This document shows positions 45,964 to 55,467 of a DNA stretch of 64,000 nucleotides, piece by piece (position 1 is the stretch's first letter; every line of letters begins with the position of its first letter). The translations under genes and the position numbers were made by a program. This DNA is from Mesorhizobium_K marinum (lineage in GTDB: Bacteria > Pseudomonadota > Alphaproteobacteria > Rhizobiales > Rhizobiaceae), in assembly GCF_040813715.1 (NCBI RefSeq), contig NZ_JBFOCH010000017.1, one strand, 5' to 3'. The notes beneath the pieces are model-generated. The model made no database searches, was not told where the DNA came from, and was given only the letters and a program-made list of their open reading frames with translations.

Positions 45964-47511
45964 CGGATCAGCCCGAGCTGCGTCGGCAGCCACAGCGTGA
46001 TCTGCGGGATGAAGGTGATGAGCAGGAGCGCCGCCACCAGCGGCACGAGCCACGGAAGGATTGCCCAGGTCGTGCGTTCGATGGACAGTTTCGAGATGCG
46101 CGACAGCACGAACAGGATCATGCCGACGGGCGGCGTCAACAGGCCGATCATCAGGTTGAGGGTGATGATCAGGCCGAGATGCACGGGATCGATGCCGTAG
46201 CGNGATCGCCCAGGTCGTGCGCTCGATGGACAGTTTCGAGATTCGCGACAGCACGAACAGGATCATGCCGACGGGCGGCGTCAACAGGCCGATCATCAGG
46301 TTGAGGGTGATGATCAGGCCGAGATGCACGGGATCGATGCCGTAGCGGGCGGCGACCGGCATCAGGATCGGAACCAGGATGGTGATCGCGGCGATGGTAT
46401 CGAGGAAGCAGCCGACGACCAGCAGCAGCAGGTTCACCAGGATCAGGAACGTCCACCAGTTGTCGGTGAGCGAGAAGACGAAGTCGGAAAACAGCGCCGC
46501 AGCCTGGCTGACGGTCAGGAGCCAGGCGAAGATCGACGCCGCGGTGACGATGAACAGCACCGAGGCCGTCGTCTCGATCGTGTCGAAGCTCGCCTTGACC
46601 AGCGTGCGCAGCGTCATCGTGCGGTAGCGCACGAGGCCGAGGAAGAGCGACCAGATGACGGCGGCCATTGCGGCTTCCGTCGGCGTGAACCAGCCCATGG
46701 TCATGCCGCCGATGAGGATCACCGGCGTCATCAGCGCCATGACGGCCGAGAAGTCGTAGTACCAGTCGAGGGCGATCAGCGCGATCAGCGCGAGGCCGAC
46801 GGCGATGTTGAGAGATAGGCCGGCTGCGTAGAGCGCATAGACAGCGACCGGGAAGGCCAGCACGACCAGGATCTCGAGCGACGCCGCGAACAGCCGGCGG
46901 ACGCTGAACGGCGTATCGGAGCCCCAGCCGCGGCGATAGGCGAAGAAGGCGATCGTCGCCATCATCAGGCCGGTCATGACGAGGCCCGGCAGGATGCCGG
47001 CCATGAACAGCGCACCGATCGAGACGTTGGCCATCATGCCGTAGATGACGAACGGCAGCGACGGCGGGAAGATCGGGCCGAGGGTCGCCGAGGCGGCCGT
47101 CACGCCGACCGCTGCCTCGACGGGATAGCCGTGGTCGCGCATCGCCTTGATCTCGATCGTGCCGATGCCGGCGGCGTCAGCCAGCGCCGTCCCCGACATG
47201 CCGGAGAAGACGACCGACCCGATCACGTTGACCTGCGCCAGTCCGCCCTTCATCCAGCCGACCAGCGCCAGCGCGAAGCTGTAGATGCGGCCGGTAACCC
47301 CGGCGATGTTCATCAGGTTGCCGGCGAGCACGAAGAAGGGAACGGCGAGCAGCGGGAAGCTCTCGACGCCGGCGATCATGCGTTGCGCGGCGATGATGTC
47401 GGGCGCGACGCCGTAGATGACGAGATAGAGCAGCGACGAGGTGGCGAGCGCGACCGCCACCGGCGCGCCGACCAGCATCAGAAGCAGGAAGGAACCGATC
47501 AGGACCAGCAT
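45960..47511 (-). CDS. TRAP transporter large permease DctM (interrupted by assembly junction)
   Basis: About 468 residues after removing 145 artefactual bases at 46203. It is the 12-segment ion-coupled membrane subunit of a tripartite importer. Typical blocks: PLLAVPFFVLAGNLMNIAG, GSVVFSGMSGTALADAAGIG, PPSLPFVIYGMMANVSIGAL and LTPPVGMILFVLSRISK. It lies 4 bp after the small permease and overlaps the dehydrogenase start. Confidence 0.92.
46059..46347. repeat. Assembly junction (N at 46203)
   Basis: Copies 46059-46202 and 46204-46347 (144 bp) differ at a few bases. Confidence 0.85.
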
Positions 47512-47515
47512 CGCC

Positions 47516-48079
47516 TCAGCCTCCCGCCGGTCCGGGTTCGTCGAGCCGCGGCCCCTCCTCGCGCCAGTCGTGCACGAACACCTGCACTGCGCGCAGGAAC
47601 ATCAGAACGAAGGAGGCGAACACTGCGTAGAAGACGATGCCGCGCGGCAGGTCGATGGTCACCATGCGCTCGCCGCCGACGACCGCGACGTAGCGCCAGA
47701 GCAGCCAGCTGGCGTAGGCGAAGAAGCCGATGGTCACCAGGTCGACTGCCAGCGCGAGCCAGCGGCCGGCGGTACGCGGCAGGTAGCGGTAGATGAAGTC
47801 GACGCGGATGTGCCGGCTCATGCGCACGCACATCGCCGATCCCAGGAAGACGGTGACGATCAGGCAGTTGATCGCGATCTCCTCGGTCCAGGCGAGGCTG
47901 TTGTTGAGTACGTAGCGGGTGAAGAACTGCAGGAACACGCACAGCGACATGCCCCAGAAGGCGGCGAGCGTCACCCAGTCCTCGATAGCGTGGCCGGACA
48001 GATCAACCGGCTCGGCTTCCTCCTCGAAAGCCTGCGCCATCTCCTCGGCGGTGATCTGCGAGTGGTGGTCCTCGGACAT
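47516..48079 (-). CDS. TRAP transporter small permease DctQ
   Basis: A 187-residue protein with four hydrophobic segments and the DctQ patterns FFTRYVLNNSLAWTEEIAIN and CVRMSRHIRVDFIYRYLP. It links the binding protein to DctM. The start MSEDHHS is preferred; the open extension upstream overlaps the intercistronic hairpin and is Arg/Cys-rich. Confidence 0.92.
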   Translation of the reverse strand: MSEDHHSQITAEEMAQAFEEEAEPVDLSGHAIEDWVTLAAFWGMSLCVFLQFFTRYVLNNSLAWTEEIAINCLIVTVFLGSAMCVRMSRHIRVDFIYRYLPRTAGRWLALAVDLVTIGFFAYASWLLWRYVAVVGGERMVTIDLPRGIVFYAVFASFVLMFLRAVQVFVHDWREEGPRLDEPGPAGG

Positions 48080-48132
48080 GGCGTCAACCTTCGGCTGTCG
48101 GGCGATAGCACTTGCGCAAAGACATCGGGACA

Positions 48133-48160
48133 GAGCCCGGCGCCGCAAGGCGCCGGGCTC
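48133..48160 (-). terminator. Intercistronic 12-bp hairpin after TRAP binding-protein gene
   Basis: Perfect 12-bp stem GAGCCCGGCGCC with a four-base loop, 17 bases after the DctP stop on the minus strand and before dctQ. Confidence 0.7.
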
Positions 48161-48177
48161 GAGCCGCTGACGCCGGA

Positions 48178-49291
48178 TTACTGGATGGCGCGGATCGCCT
48201 CCCAGTCGGCCTTGTTGTAGCCGAACTCCTCGAAGGTGACCTTTTCGATGACGTTGTTCTCGAAGTCGGAACGGTCTACCTCGGTGACGGTCAGCCCGCG
48301 ATCCTTGAACACCTGCACGAGCTCCTTCTCACGCGCGACGATCTTCTCGGTGGCGCGTGCGGCCGCTTCCTGCATCACCTCGGTGAAGATCTGCTTGTCC
48401 TCGTCGGACAGCGAGGCCCAGCGCGACTTCGACACGATGGTATTGAGGTGGTCGACGATGTGGCCGGTGAGCACGATGTGCTTCTGCACCTCGTAGAANC
48501 GCGGCTTCCTGCATCACCTCGGTGAATATCTGCTTGTCCTCGTCGGACAGCGAGGCCCAGCGCGACTTCGACACGATGGTATTGAGGTGGTCGACGATGT
48601 GGCCGGTGAGCACGATGTGCTTCTGCACCTCGTAGAACTTCTTCGCCTCGATGGTGGTCAGCGGGTTTTCCTGCGCCTCGACGGTGCCGTTCTGCAGGGC
48701 GAGATAGACCTCGGCGAAGGCGATCGGCGCAGTGTTGGCGCCGCAGGCTCGCGGCATCGCCAGGTAGGCCGGCACGTCGGGAACGCGGATCTTCAGGCCG
48801 GCCATGTCGGCGCACTTGGCGATCGGCCGGTTCGACGTGGTATGGCGCGTGCCGTAGTAGGTGGTCGCCGTGATGTGGTGGCCGGACTTTTCCTCATAGC
48901 CCTTGGTCAGCGCCTTGTAGGTGTCGCTCTTGGTGTAGTTGAGCAGGTGCGCGGCGTCGCGGAAGATGAAGGGGTAGTAGGTGACGCCGATCGGCGCGTA
49001 TTCGCGCGCCGCGAAGCTGGACCCCGAGATGATGATGTCGACCGTTCCCAGGGTCAGGCCCTGGTTGATGTCGGACTCCTTGCCGAGCTGCGACGCCGGG
49101 AAGACGTCGACCGTGTAGCGCCCGTCGGTGCGCTTGGCGATCTCCTCGGCCGCCCACACGGATTCGGTGTGGAACGGCTCGGACGTCTCGTAGACGTGCG
49201 CCCACTTGAGCGCGGTCTGGGCCGATGCCGGGGCACAGGCGAGAACCAGGGCGCCGAGCGCCGAGGCGAGGACTGCGTATTTCCTGGACAT
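48178..49291 (-). CDS. TRAP transporter substrate-binding protein DctP (interrupted by assembly junction)
   Basis: About 324 residues after removing 139 artefactual bases at 48499. It has a signal peptide ending near ASAQT, then the DctP fold. The carboxylate-binding Arg region is GLKIRVPDVPAYLAM, followed by ANTAPIAFAEVYLALQNGTV and EAQENPL. These features indicate an organic or sugar acid ligand. With an idonate-dehydrogenase-like enzyme and FadR-type regulator in the same operon, a hexonate or uronate is plausible. Confidence 0.9.
48365..48637. repeat. Assembly junction (N at 48499)
   Basis: Copies 48365-48498 and 48504-48637 (134 bp) flank the N within dctP. Confidence 0.85.
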
Positions 49292-49349
49292 GTATTTCCT
49301 CCTCAGGTTGACGTTCGGCCGATTTCCTCCCGGCCTTTGCTTGGCGAGC

Positions 49350-50057
49350 TCAGGGCTCGAATCTCTCGCCGAAGTTGCGCGAGAATCTGAGTTGCGACAG
49401 CTGCAGGTGCCTCTGCATGGCCTCCTTGGCGCCCTCGGCGTCATGCGCGGCGATGGCGTCGCGGACGGCCTCGTGCTCGTCCGCGGCCGCAAGCCACGAC
49501 TGGTCGTTCTCGAAATAGCTGGACAGGCGCTCGAAGAAGGGATTGAGGCGCTGGTCGAACATCTCGCCGACGACCCGCACCAGGACGGCGTTTCCGAGAA
49601 TGCCGGCCACGCCCGTGTGGAAATCGCGGTCGAGCACGATCGTCTCCCTGGACGGGTGGCTGCTTGTCCGCATGCGCGCGAGGATGTCGTCCAGCCTGCC
49701 GATATCCTCGGCGCCCGCATGGAGCGCGGCTTCGGCCGCCACCGCGCCCTCGACGAATTCGCGGGCGCGCAGCAATTCGAACGGTCCTTCGTCATTGTCG
49801 CGGGCGCGCGCCGGCGCAGGGTCCCGGACCGCGCGAACGTAGATGCCCGAGCCGACGCGGATGCGCACGCGCCCTTCAACCTCGAGCGCAATCAGGGCCT
49901 CGCGCACGGTCGGCCGCGACAGGCCGAACTGCTGCGCCAGCTCGCGCTCGGTCGGCAGGCGGGCGCCGACGGGATACTCGCCGTTGTCGATCAGCTGCCT
50001 CAGCTGGTCGGCAACCTGGCGGTAGAGCCGCGGGGTTTCGATGGCGTGTATGGGCAT
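49350..50057 (-). CDS. GntR-family regulator, FadR subfamily
   Basis: A 235-residue regulator with an N-terminal winged helix (ARLPTERELAQQFGLSRPTV then REALIALEVEGRVRI) and a C-terminal all-helical FCD domain with metal-ligand type residues (DRDFHTGVAG and EHEAVRDAIAAHDAEGA). The ATG at 50057 follows GGAGGGG. It is the first gene of the TRAP operon, 58 bp before dctP, and probably represses the operon until a sugar acid binds. Confidence 0.9.
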   Translation of the reverse strand: MPIHAIETPRLYRQVADQLRQLIDNGEYPVGARLPTERELAQQFGLSRPTVREALIALEVEGRVRIRVGSGIYVRAVRDPAPARARDNDEGPFELLRAREFVEGAVAAEAALHAGAEDIGRLDDILARMRTSSHPSRETIVLDRDFHTGVAGILGNAVLVRVVGEMFDQRLNPFFERLSSYFENDQSWLAAADEHEAVRDAIAAHDAEGAKEAMQRHLQLSQLRFSRNFGERFEP

Positions 50058-50093
50058 CGTCCCCGCCCCTCCCCGGCAGGATCGCAACCGTGC

Positions 50094-50118
50094 AATCGGT
50101 CAAATGGTCTGACCGATT
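50094..50118. promoter_or_regulatory. Candidate GntR/FadR operator
   Basis: AATCGGTC-N9-GACCGATT, a perfect 8-bp inverted repeat enclosing TGGTCTGACC, 37 bp upstream of the GntR start. It resembles the TGGTNNNACCA-like sites of FadR/UxuR-type proteins. A further half-site, GCGGTCAGAATCGG, begins at 50126. Confidence 0.55.
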
Positions 50119-50283
50119 TCACACTGCGGTCAGAATCGGAGCGAGTCAAGCAACCAGCCGACAGGGCCAATTCGCCGCTTGCGAAGGTGCTGACTTTCCT
50201 GCCCGGAACATAGATTTTGCCACCCGGGGGGTGCTGTCATAGTTTGTCGCCGGCTGCAGCGGCCGAGGCGCCGCGCAAGGAAC

Positions 50284-51705
50284 ATGGGGAAACGGTCCGT
50301 GAAACCGGGCAGGATCGATCAAGACATCGCCGCGACGCACCGCCGCGCGCAGCGCTTCGGCGCCGTCTCGCGCCTGCTGGCGGTCGCCATCCTGGCCGCC
50401 GCCACTATGGGGGTCCTGCCGCAGGCCGCGCGGGCCAACTACGGATCGACGCAGCTCAGGGTGCTGACGTCCTTTCCGCAATCCTTCTACGAACCGTTCG
50501 AGCTGGCCTTCGAGCGGTCGAACCCGGGAATCGACCTGGTCGTCGTCCAGCGCAACACCGCAAACGGCATGCGCCTGATCCTGGAGCGTCCCGACTTCGA
50601 CGCCGACATGTTCTGGGCGTCGGCGCCGGACGCCTTCGAAGTCCTGAAGGCAAAAGGGCAGCTCAGCCGGACCACCGCGCGCAATACCGGCGCGCCGGAA
50701 CTGGTTTCCGGCTATCCGGTCAACGATCCCGACCACTACTATCTCGGCTTCGCGCTGTCAGGCTACGGCTTCGTCTACAACCCGGCCTACCTGGCCGCGC
50801 ACAACCTGCCGGTGCCCACGACATGGGCCGACCTGACCAAGCCGGTCTATGACGGGCATATCGGCATCAGCTCGCCGTCCCGTTCGGGCACCACCCACCT
50901 GATCGTCGAGATCATCCTGCAGACCTATGGCTGGGACGATGGCTGGGCCCTGCTGTCGAGGCTCGGCGGCAACCTGTCCACCGTGACGGCGCGCAGCTTC
51001 GGCGTTCCCTCCGGCGTCGTCCAGCGCCGGTTCGGCGTGGGCATCACCATCGACTTCCTGGCGCAGCCGACCGAACGGCCGGACGCGGTCCGCTTCGTCC
51101 TGCCGCACAATACGGTGTTCGTGCCGGCCAGCATCGCGATCCTCGCCCGCAGCCGGAACGACGCCGCCGCCGAGCGCTTTCTCGACTTCGTGCTTTCGCT
51201 GGAGGGGCAATCGCTGCTGCTGACGCGCGGGATCGACCGCATCCCGGTCGTGCCCGGGCTGCGCGACGCGGCTGCCGAACCGGCGCGTCCCTTCGACTTT
51301 CCAGGGCTGATGAACGGCAAGACGTTCGACGCGTCGCTGTCGGCCAGCCGCTACAACATGGTGAACCTGCTGTTCGACGAGTTCATCGTGCGCAAGCGGC
51401 CGGTGCTGGCCAGCCTGTGGCGACGCGTCAACATCATCTCTTCGGCCGCGCCCAGCCCGCAGGCGCAGGAGCGGATCGACGAAGCCGTGCGGGAACTCGT
51501 CGGCCCGCCGCTGGCCGAGGCCAGGGCGGTCGACCGCTCCGGCGCGCTCAGCATCGACGACATGCCGGCGGGCTTGCCCGGTTCCGAAGCGCTGCAGGAC
51601 TTCACGCACGAGTTGCGCTCGTCGATCGAGGTCCGCCTTCGGCGCGCTGGCGAGATCCTGGACGCGCTGGCCCCGCCGCAGGACGAACGCGGGCTGTTGC
51701 GCTGA
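50284..51705 (+). CDS. PgtC-like periplasmic sensor binding protein
   Basis: A 473-residue protein with a membrane/signal segment at about 30-48 and an iron/phosphoglycerate-type binding fold. Blocks: RVLTSFPQSFYEPFELAFER, DMFWASAPDAFEVLKAKG, SSPSRSGTTHLIVEIIL and LSTVTARSFGVPSGVV. It is followed 3 bp later by a histidine kinase and then a sigma-54 activator, the order of Salmonella pgtC-pgtB-pgtA, where PgtC detects phosphoglycerates. It has a paralogue at 55468 that belongs to the importer. Unlike all transport binding-protein genes here, it has no hairpin after it. Confidence 0.83.
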   Translation: MGKRSVKPGRIDQDIAATHRRAQRFGAVSRLLAVAILAAATMGVLPQAARANYGSTQLRVLTSFPQSFYEPFELAFERSNPGIDLVVVQRNTANGMRLILERPDFDADMFWASAPDAFEVLKAKGQLSRTTARNTGAPELVSGYPVNDPDHYYLGFALSGYGFVYNPAYLAAHNLPVPTTWADLTKPVYDGHIGISSPSRSGTTHLIVEIILQTYGWDDGWALLSRLGGNLSTVTARSFGVPSGVVQRRFGVGITIDFLAQPTERPDAVRFVLPHNTVFVPASIAILARSRNDAAAERFLDFVLSLEGQSLLLTRGIDRIPVVPGLRDAAAEPARPFDFPGLMNGKTFDASLSASRYNMVNLLFDEFIVRKRPVLASLWRRVNIISSAAPSPQAQERIDEAVRELVGPPLAEARAVDRSGALSIDDMPAGLPGSEALQDFTHELRSSIEVRLRRAGEILDALAPPQDERGLLR

Positions 51706-51708
51706 GCG

Positions 51709-53799
51709 ATGACAATGGCTGTGCAAGGAGGCGCCGACAGCTCCCCGACCGGATTGGCGCGACGCTCGCGCCACGGTATCGGCTTCCGGCTCGGGGCGGC
51801 GTTCGTCACCATCGTCGGTCTGGCCGTGGGCGCCTGCATCGTCGGCTGGCTGTCCTATGTGAGCCTGTCCGGCGAACTCTCGCAGATCGCCCGCTCGCAG
51901 ATGCCGCGGCTGGCTTTCGCCACCCGGCTCTCCAAGACCGGGGCCGACATCAGCTCTGTGATGCCGAACCTCGCCAGCAGCCCGACACGATCCGGCTACA
52001 CCGCCATCCGGGCCGTCTACGCGCAGCGCCTGGATACGCTGAACGCCGTGCTCGCCGAAATGCAGGCGGCCGATCTCGACAACGGCGAGTTCGGCCCGCT
52101 GGTCGAATCGATCAACCGGAACCTGTCTGAACTCGACATCGCATCGGGCCGGCGCTTCACCCTGCAGGAAGAGATGCGCGCGGACCTCGACGAGCTCCGC
52201 TGGGTGCAGACGGACCTGCTGGGCGAAGCCGAGCCGCTGGTCGACGACGTCCGTTTCAACATGGAAACCGAACTCAAGACGGACGCACGCGAGGCGCGCA
52301 TCCTGAACGAGCAGCGCAAGAGCGAGGCGCTGATGTCGGTGATTGCGCAGGCGAGCCTCGCCACCGGCCTGATCGCCCGGCTGGTCGACCTGAATTCGGT
52401 CGAGGACATCCAGGAGACGATCGCCTATCTCGGCGATTCAACCGATGCCCTGAGGCTCGGCCAGCAGACGCTGGCGGACTGGCCGGACAGCATCACCGTC
52501 CGGCAACTGGCCGAACGCATCCTGTCGAGCGCCGACGTCACCGCGGGCCTGCCGCATACCAAGCGCTCCGAGCTGATCGAACGCGGCAACGTGCAGGCGC
52601 TCGCCAACGAGAACCGCAGACTGGTCGAGGAACTCGGCCAGCGCATCGGCCTGGAGGTGGGCGCGGCGCAGGAGAGCGGCCGGCTGGCTTCGGAACGCGC
52701 GGAGCGGGCCATCGCCACCGGCAGCGGCGTCCTGCTGGCGATCGCCGTTCTGTCGGTAACCGCCGCGCTGGCGATCGGCTACTTCTATGTCCACAGGAAC
52801 CTGCTGGCCCGCATCCGGGGGCTGGCCGAATCGGCTTTCGACATCTCGGCCGGGCAGCCTGGCGCGACCATGGCGGTGTCCAGCCGCGACGAACTCGGCG
52901 ACCTCGCGAACGCGCTCAACGTCTTTCGCCACACCCGCGACGAACTCATCCAGTCGGCCAAGCTGGCGGCGCTCGGCCAGATGGCGGCGGGCATCGGCCA
53001 CGAACTCAAGCAGCCGCTCGCCGCCATCCGCTCCCATACCCACAATGGCGGCGTGCTGATCGAGCGGGGCGACCCTGACAAGGCCATGCAAAGCCTTGAG
53101 AAGATCGGCCAGCTGACGCAGCGCATGAGCAACCAGATCGGGCACCTGCGCCGTTTCGCGCGCCTGCCGGACAGCCGAATCGGCCCGGTTGAGCTTGCCG
53201 CCGCGGTCGAGGGCGCGACAAGCCTGCTCGCGCACCGCTTCCAGGACGAGGACGCGGTTCTGACTGTGTCGCTGGAGGAGGGACTGCCCCTCGTGATCGC
53301 CGAAGGCGTGCGGCTGGAACAGGTGTTCGTCAACCTGATCGCCAACGCCATGGATGCGGTGGCCGGCCGCGACGAAAGGACGATCAGGCTCACCGCCAGG
53401 TCGATCGGCGAGCGGGTCGAGATCACNCAGGAGGCACTGCCCCTCGTGATCGCCGAGGGCGTGCGGCTGGAACAGGTGTTCGTCAACCTGATCGCCAACG
53501 CCATGGATGCCGTGGCCGGCCGCGACGAGAGGACGATCAGGCTCACCGCCAGATCGATCGGCGAGCGGGTCGAGATCACGGTCGAGGATACCGGCGGCGG
53601 GATCGTCGCCGACGACGTCAACGTCATCTTCGACCCCTTCTTCACCACCAAGCCGCCCAGCTCGGGACTCGGCCTGGGGCTGTCGATCACCTATAACATC
53701 CTCAAAGACTTCGGCGGCGGCGTGACGGTTTTGCGCACCTCGCCGGAGGGCACATCCTTCCTCGTAACGCTCAGGGCCGCAGCGGATGACCGCAGTTGA
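51709..53799 (+). CDS. PgtB-like membrane histidine kinase (contains in-frame artefactual duplication)
   Basis: About 645 residues after removing a 153-base duplication at 53427, which keeps the frame and so inflates the protein by 51 residues. Transmembrane helices at about 27-50 and 340-362 bracket a large helical periplasmic domain. HAMP-like linker, then the phospho-accepting His in GIGHELKQPLAAIRSHTH, N-box NLIANAMDAVAG, and ATP-binding VEDTGGGIVADD and GLGLGLSITYNIL. It resembles DctB/PgtB kinases and should phosphorylate the downstream regulator on input from the PgtC-like protein. Confidence 0.88.
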   Translation: MTMAVQGGADSSPTGLARRSRHGIGFRLGAAFVTIVGLAVGACIVGWLSYVSLSGELSQIARSQMPRLAFATRLSKTGADISSVMPNLASSPTRSGYTAIRAVYAQRLDTLNAVLAEMQAADLDNGEFGPLVESINRNLSELDIASGRRFTLQEEMRADLDELRWVQTDLLGEAEPLVDDVRFNMETELKTDAREARILNEQRKSEALMSVIAQASLATGLIARLVDLNSVEDIQETIAYLGDSTDALRLGQQTLADWPDSITVRQLAERILSSADVTAGLPHTKRSELIERGNVQALANENRRLVEELGQRIGLEVGAAQESGRLASERAERAIATGSGVLLAIAVLSVTAALAIGYFYVHRNLLARIRGLAESAFDISAGQPGATMAVSSRDELGDLANALNVFRHTRDELIQSAKLAALGQMAAGIGHELKQPLAAIRSHTHNGGVLIERGDPDKAMQSLEKIGQLTQRMSNQIGHLRRFARLPDSRIGPVELAAAVEGATSLLAHRFQDEDAVLTVSLEEGLPLVIAEGVRLEQVFVNLIANAMDAVAGRDERTIRLTARSIGERVEIXQEALPLVIAEGVRLEQVFVNLIANAMDAVAGRDERTIRLTARSIGERVEITVEDTGGGIVADDVNVIFDPFFTTKPPSSGLGLGLSITYNILKDFGGGVTVLRTSPEGTSFLVTLRAAADDRS
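53275..53579. repeat. Assembly junction (N at 53427)
   Basis: Copies 53275-53426 and 53428-53579 (152 bp). Because the insert is 153 bases, the kinase frame stays open and the duplication is easy to miss. Confidence 0.85.
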
Positions 53800-55141
53800 C
53801 GTGATCTTCATCGATGACGACCCGCAGGTACTCGAGGCGTATTCCGAAACGCTGGAACTGGAGCAGTTCAAGGTTGCGTCCAGCCGCGACGCCGCCGGCG
53901 CGCTCGCGGGGATCACCGGCGAATCCGCGAGCGTGGTGCTGACCGACGTGCGCATGCCTTCGCGCGACGGCTTCGACGTCCTCGAACTGGTGAAAACCAT
54001 CGACAAGGAAATTCCGGTCGTGCTGATCACCGGCCATGGCGACGTGCCGATGGCGCTGCGCGCGCTTCGCGCCGGAGCCTGGGATTTCCTGGAGAAGCCG
54101 GCCGATCCCGTCCTGCTGGTCGAGACCATCCGGCGCGGGCTGAACCATCGCAGGCTGGTTCTCGAGAACCGCCGGCTTCGGGTGGCGATCGACGGACAGG
54201 GCGACTGGGAGCGACGCATCATCGGCCATGCCGACGCGACGATGGCCATGCGGCGCGCGCTGATGCGGCTCGCCGATCTCGACACCGATGTCCTGATCGT
54301 CGGCGAGACCGGGACCGGCAAGGAGGTCGCCGCCCGCGCGCTGCACGATTTCGGCGCACGGGCGAAGCATCCCTTCGTGGCAGTCAATTGCGGTGCGATC
54401 CCCGAGACCATGCTGGAGACCGAGCTGTTCGGCCACGAGCCCGGCGCCTTCACCGGCGCGAGGGACCGCCGCATCGGCAAGATCGAATACGCCAATCGCG
54501 GCACGCTGTTCCTGGACGAGATCGAGTCGATGACCGCCGCCGCCCAGGTCCGCCTTCTTCGCGTCCTGCAGGAGCGCAAGCTGGAGCGGCTTGGCTCCAA
54601 CAAGGAAATTCCCGTGGACCTAAGGGTCGTCACCGCGACAAAGACGCCGCTGGCCGATCTGGTCCGGCAGGGACGGTTCCGGGAGGACCTGTCCTACCGC
54701 CTCGACGTCGCCCGCGTGGTGCTGCCGCCGCTGCGCGAGCGCCACGGCGACATCGCCCTCCTGTTCAGGCATTTCGTCGACCAGGCGGCGCGGCGGTACG
54801 ACCGGCCCGTCCGCGACATCGACGCACGCACCCTGCAGCAACTCGGCCAGAAGGAATGGCCGGGCAACATCCGCGAGTTGCGCAACGCGGCCGAACGCTA
54901 CGCGCTGGCCATCGACGACGTCGCCGATCCCGCACCGGCAACGCCATTTGCACCGACGGGAGGAAGCCTCGAAGAGCAGATGGATGCGCACGAGGCGTCG
55001 ATCATCGCTAGCACGCTTGCCAGTTTCGGCGGGCGCATCGGCGAGACCGCGGGCGCGCTCGGCATCTCCCGCAAGACGCTCTATCTCAAGATGAAGAAGC
55101 TGGGCCTCTCTCAGGAAGCCGCCGCATCGCCGGGGCCCTGA
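53786..55141 (+). CDS. PgtA-like sigma-54-dependent response regulator
   Basis: A 451-residue NtrC-family activator. It has a receiver domain with phospho-Asp in VVLTDVRMPSRDG and the acidic pocket IFIDDDPQV. The AAA+ domain has Walker A VGETGTGKE, the sigma-54-contacting loop GAFTGA, and Walker B LFLDEIESM. The C-terminal Fis-type helix-turn-helix is GRIGETAGALGISRKTLYLK. It overlaps the kinase gene by 14 bp. The intact GAFTGA motif predicts activation at a -24/-12 promoter, and such a site exists upstream of the importer genes. Confidence 0.92.
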   Translation: MTAVDVIFIDDDPQVLEAYSETLELEQFKVASSRDAAGALAGITGESASVVLTDVRMPSRDGFDVLELVKTIDKEIPVVLITGHGDVPMALRALRAGAWDFLEKPADPVLLVETIRRGLNHRRLVLENRRLRVAIDGQGDWERRIIGHADATMAMRRALMRLADLDTDVLIVGETGTGKEVAARALHDFGARAKHPFVAVNCGAIPETMLETELFGHEPGAFTGARDRRIGKIEYANRGTLFLDEIESMTAAAQVRLLRVLQERKLERLGSNKEIPVDLRVVTATKTPLADLVRQGRFREDLSYRLDVARVVLPPLRERHGDIALLFRHFVDQAARRYDRPVRDIDARTLQQLGQKEWPGNIRELRNAAERYALAIDDVADPAPATPFAPTGGSLEEQMDAHEASIIASTLASFGGRIGETAGALGISRKTLYLKMKKLGLSQEAAASPGP

Positions 55142-55302
55142 CCCGGCCAGGGCGTTACCTTCTTTTCCCCTCGGCGCTCCCGCGATGTTACCGATTTTTC
55201 CCGTCGCGCGAAGGCTTGAGAAGCTAACTTATTGTAATCGTTCAGCCCATCGATCTGGCACGCAACCTGCAAAGTCCTTTGCGCCGGCNNNCCGGCCAGG
55301 GC

Positions 55303-55351
55303 GTTACCTTCTTTTCCCCTCGGCGCTCCCGCGATGTTACCGATTTTTCCC
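55303..55351 (+). promoter_or_regulatory. Paired upstream activator sites
   Basis: GTTACC-N4-TTTCCC occurs at 55303-55318 and again at 55336-55351, exactly 33 bp (three helical turns) apart and 55-100 bp upstream of the sigma-54 promoter. The same pair occurs in the artefactual left copy. They are candidate binding sites for the PgtA-like activator. Confidence 0.55.
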
Positions 55352-55403
55352 GTCGCGCGAAGGCTTGAGAAGCTAACTTATTGTAATCGTTCAGCCCATC
55401 GAT

Positions 55404-55421
55404 CTGGCACGCAACCTGCAA
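55404..55421 (+). promoter_or_regulatory. Sigma-54 (-24/-12) promoter
   Basis: CTGGCACGCAACCTGCAA matches the YTGGCACG-N4-TTGCW consensus except for one T, with the diagnostic GG-N10-GC spacing (GG at 55406-55407, GC at 55418-55419). It lies 47 bp upstream of the binding-protein start and directly downstream of a gene for a sigma-54 activator. Confidence 0.75.
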
Positions 55422-55467
55422 AGTCCTTTGCGCCGGCCCCGCCAAGGGTCCGCAAGTGGAGGAAAAC

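Larger units (their letters stand above)
55143..55437. repeat. Assembly junction (NNN at 55289-55291)
   Basis: Copies 55143-55288 and 55292-55437 (146 bp) duplicate the promoter region. The true gap between the activator and binding-protein genes is about 177 bp. Confidence 0.85.

Noticed and set aside
50220..50235. CACCC-GGG-GGGTG palindrome upstream of the PgtC-like gene.
   Set aside because: Short GC-only symmetry is expected by chance at this base composition and no other promoter element supports it.
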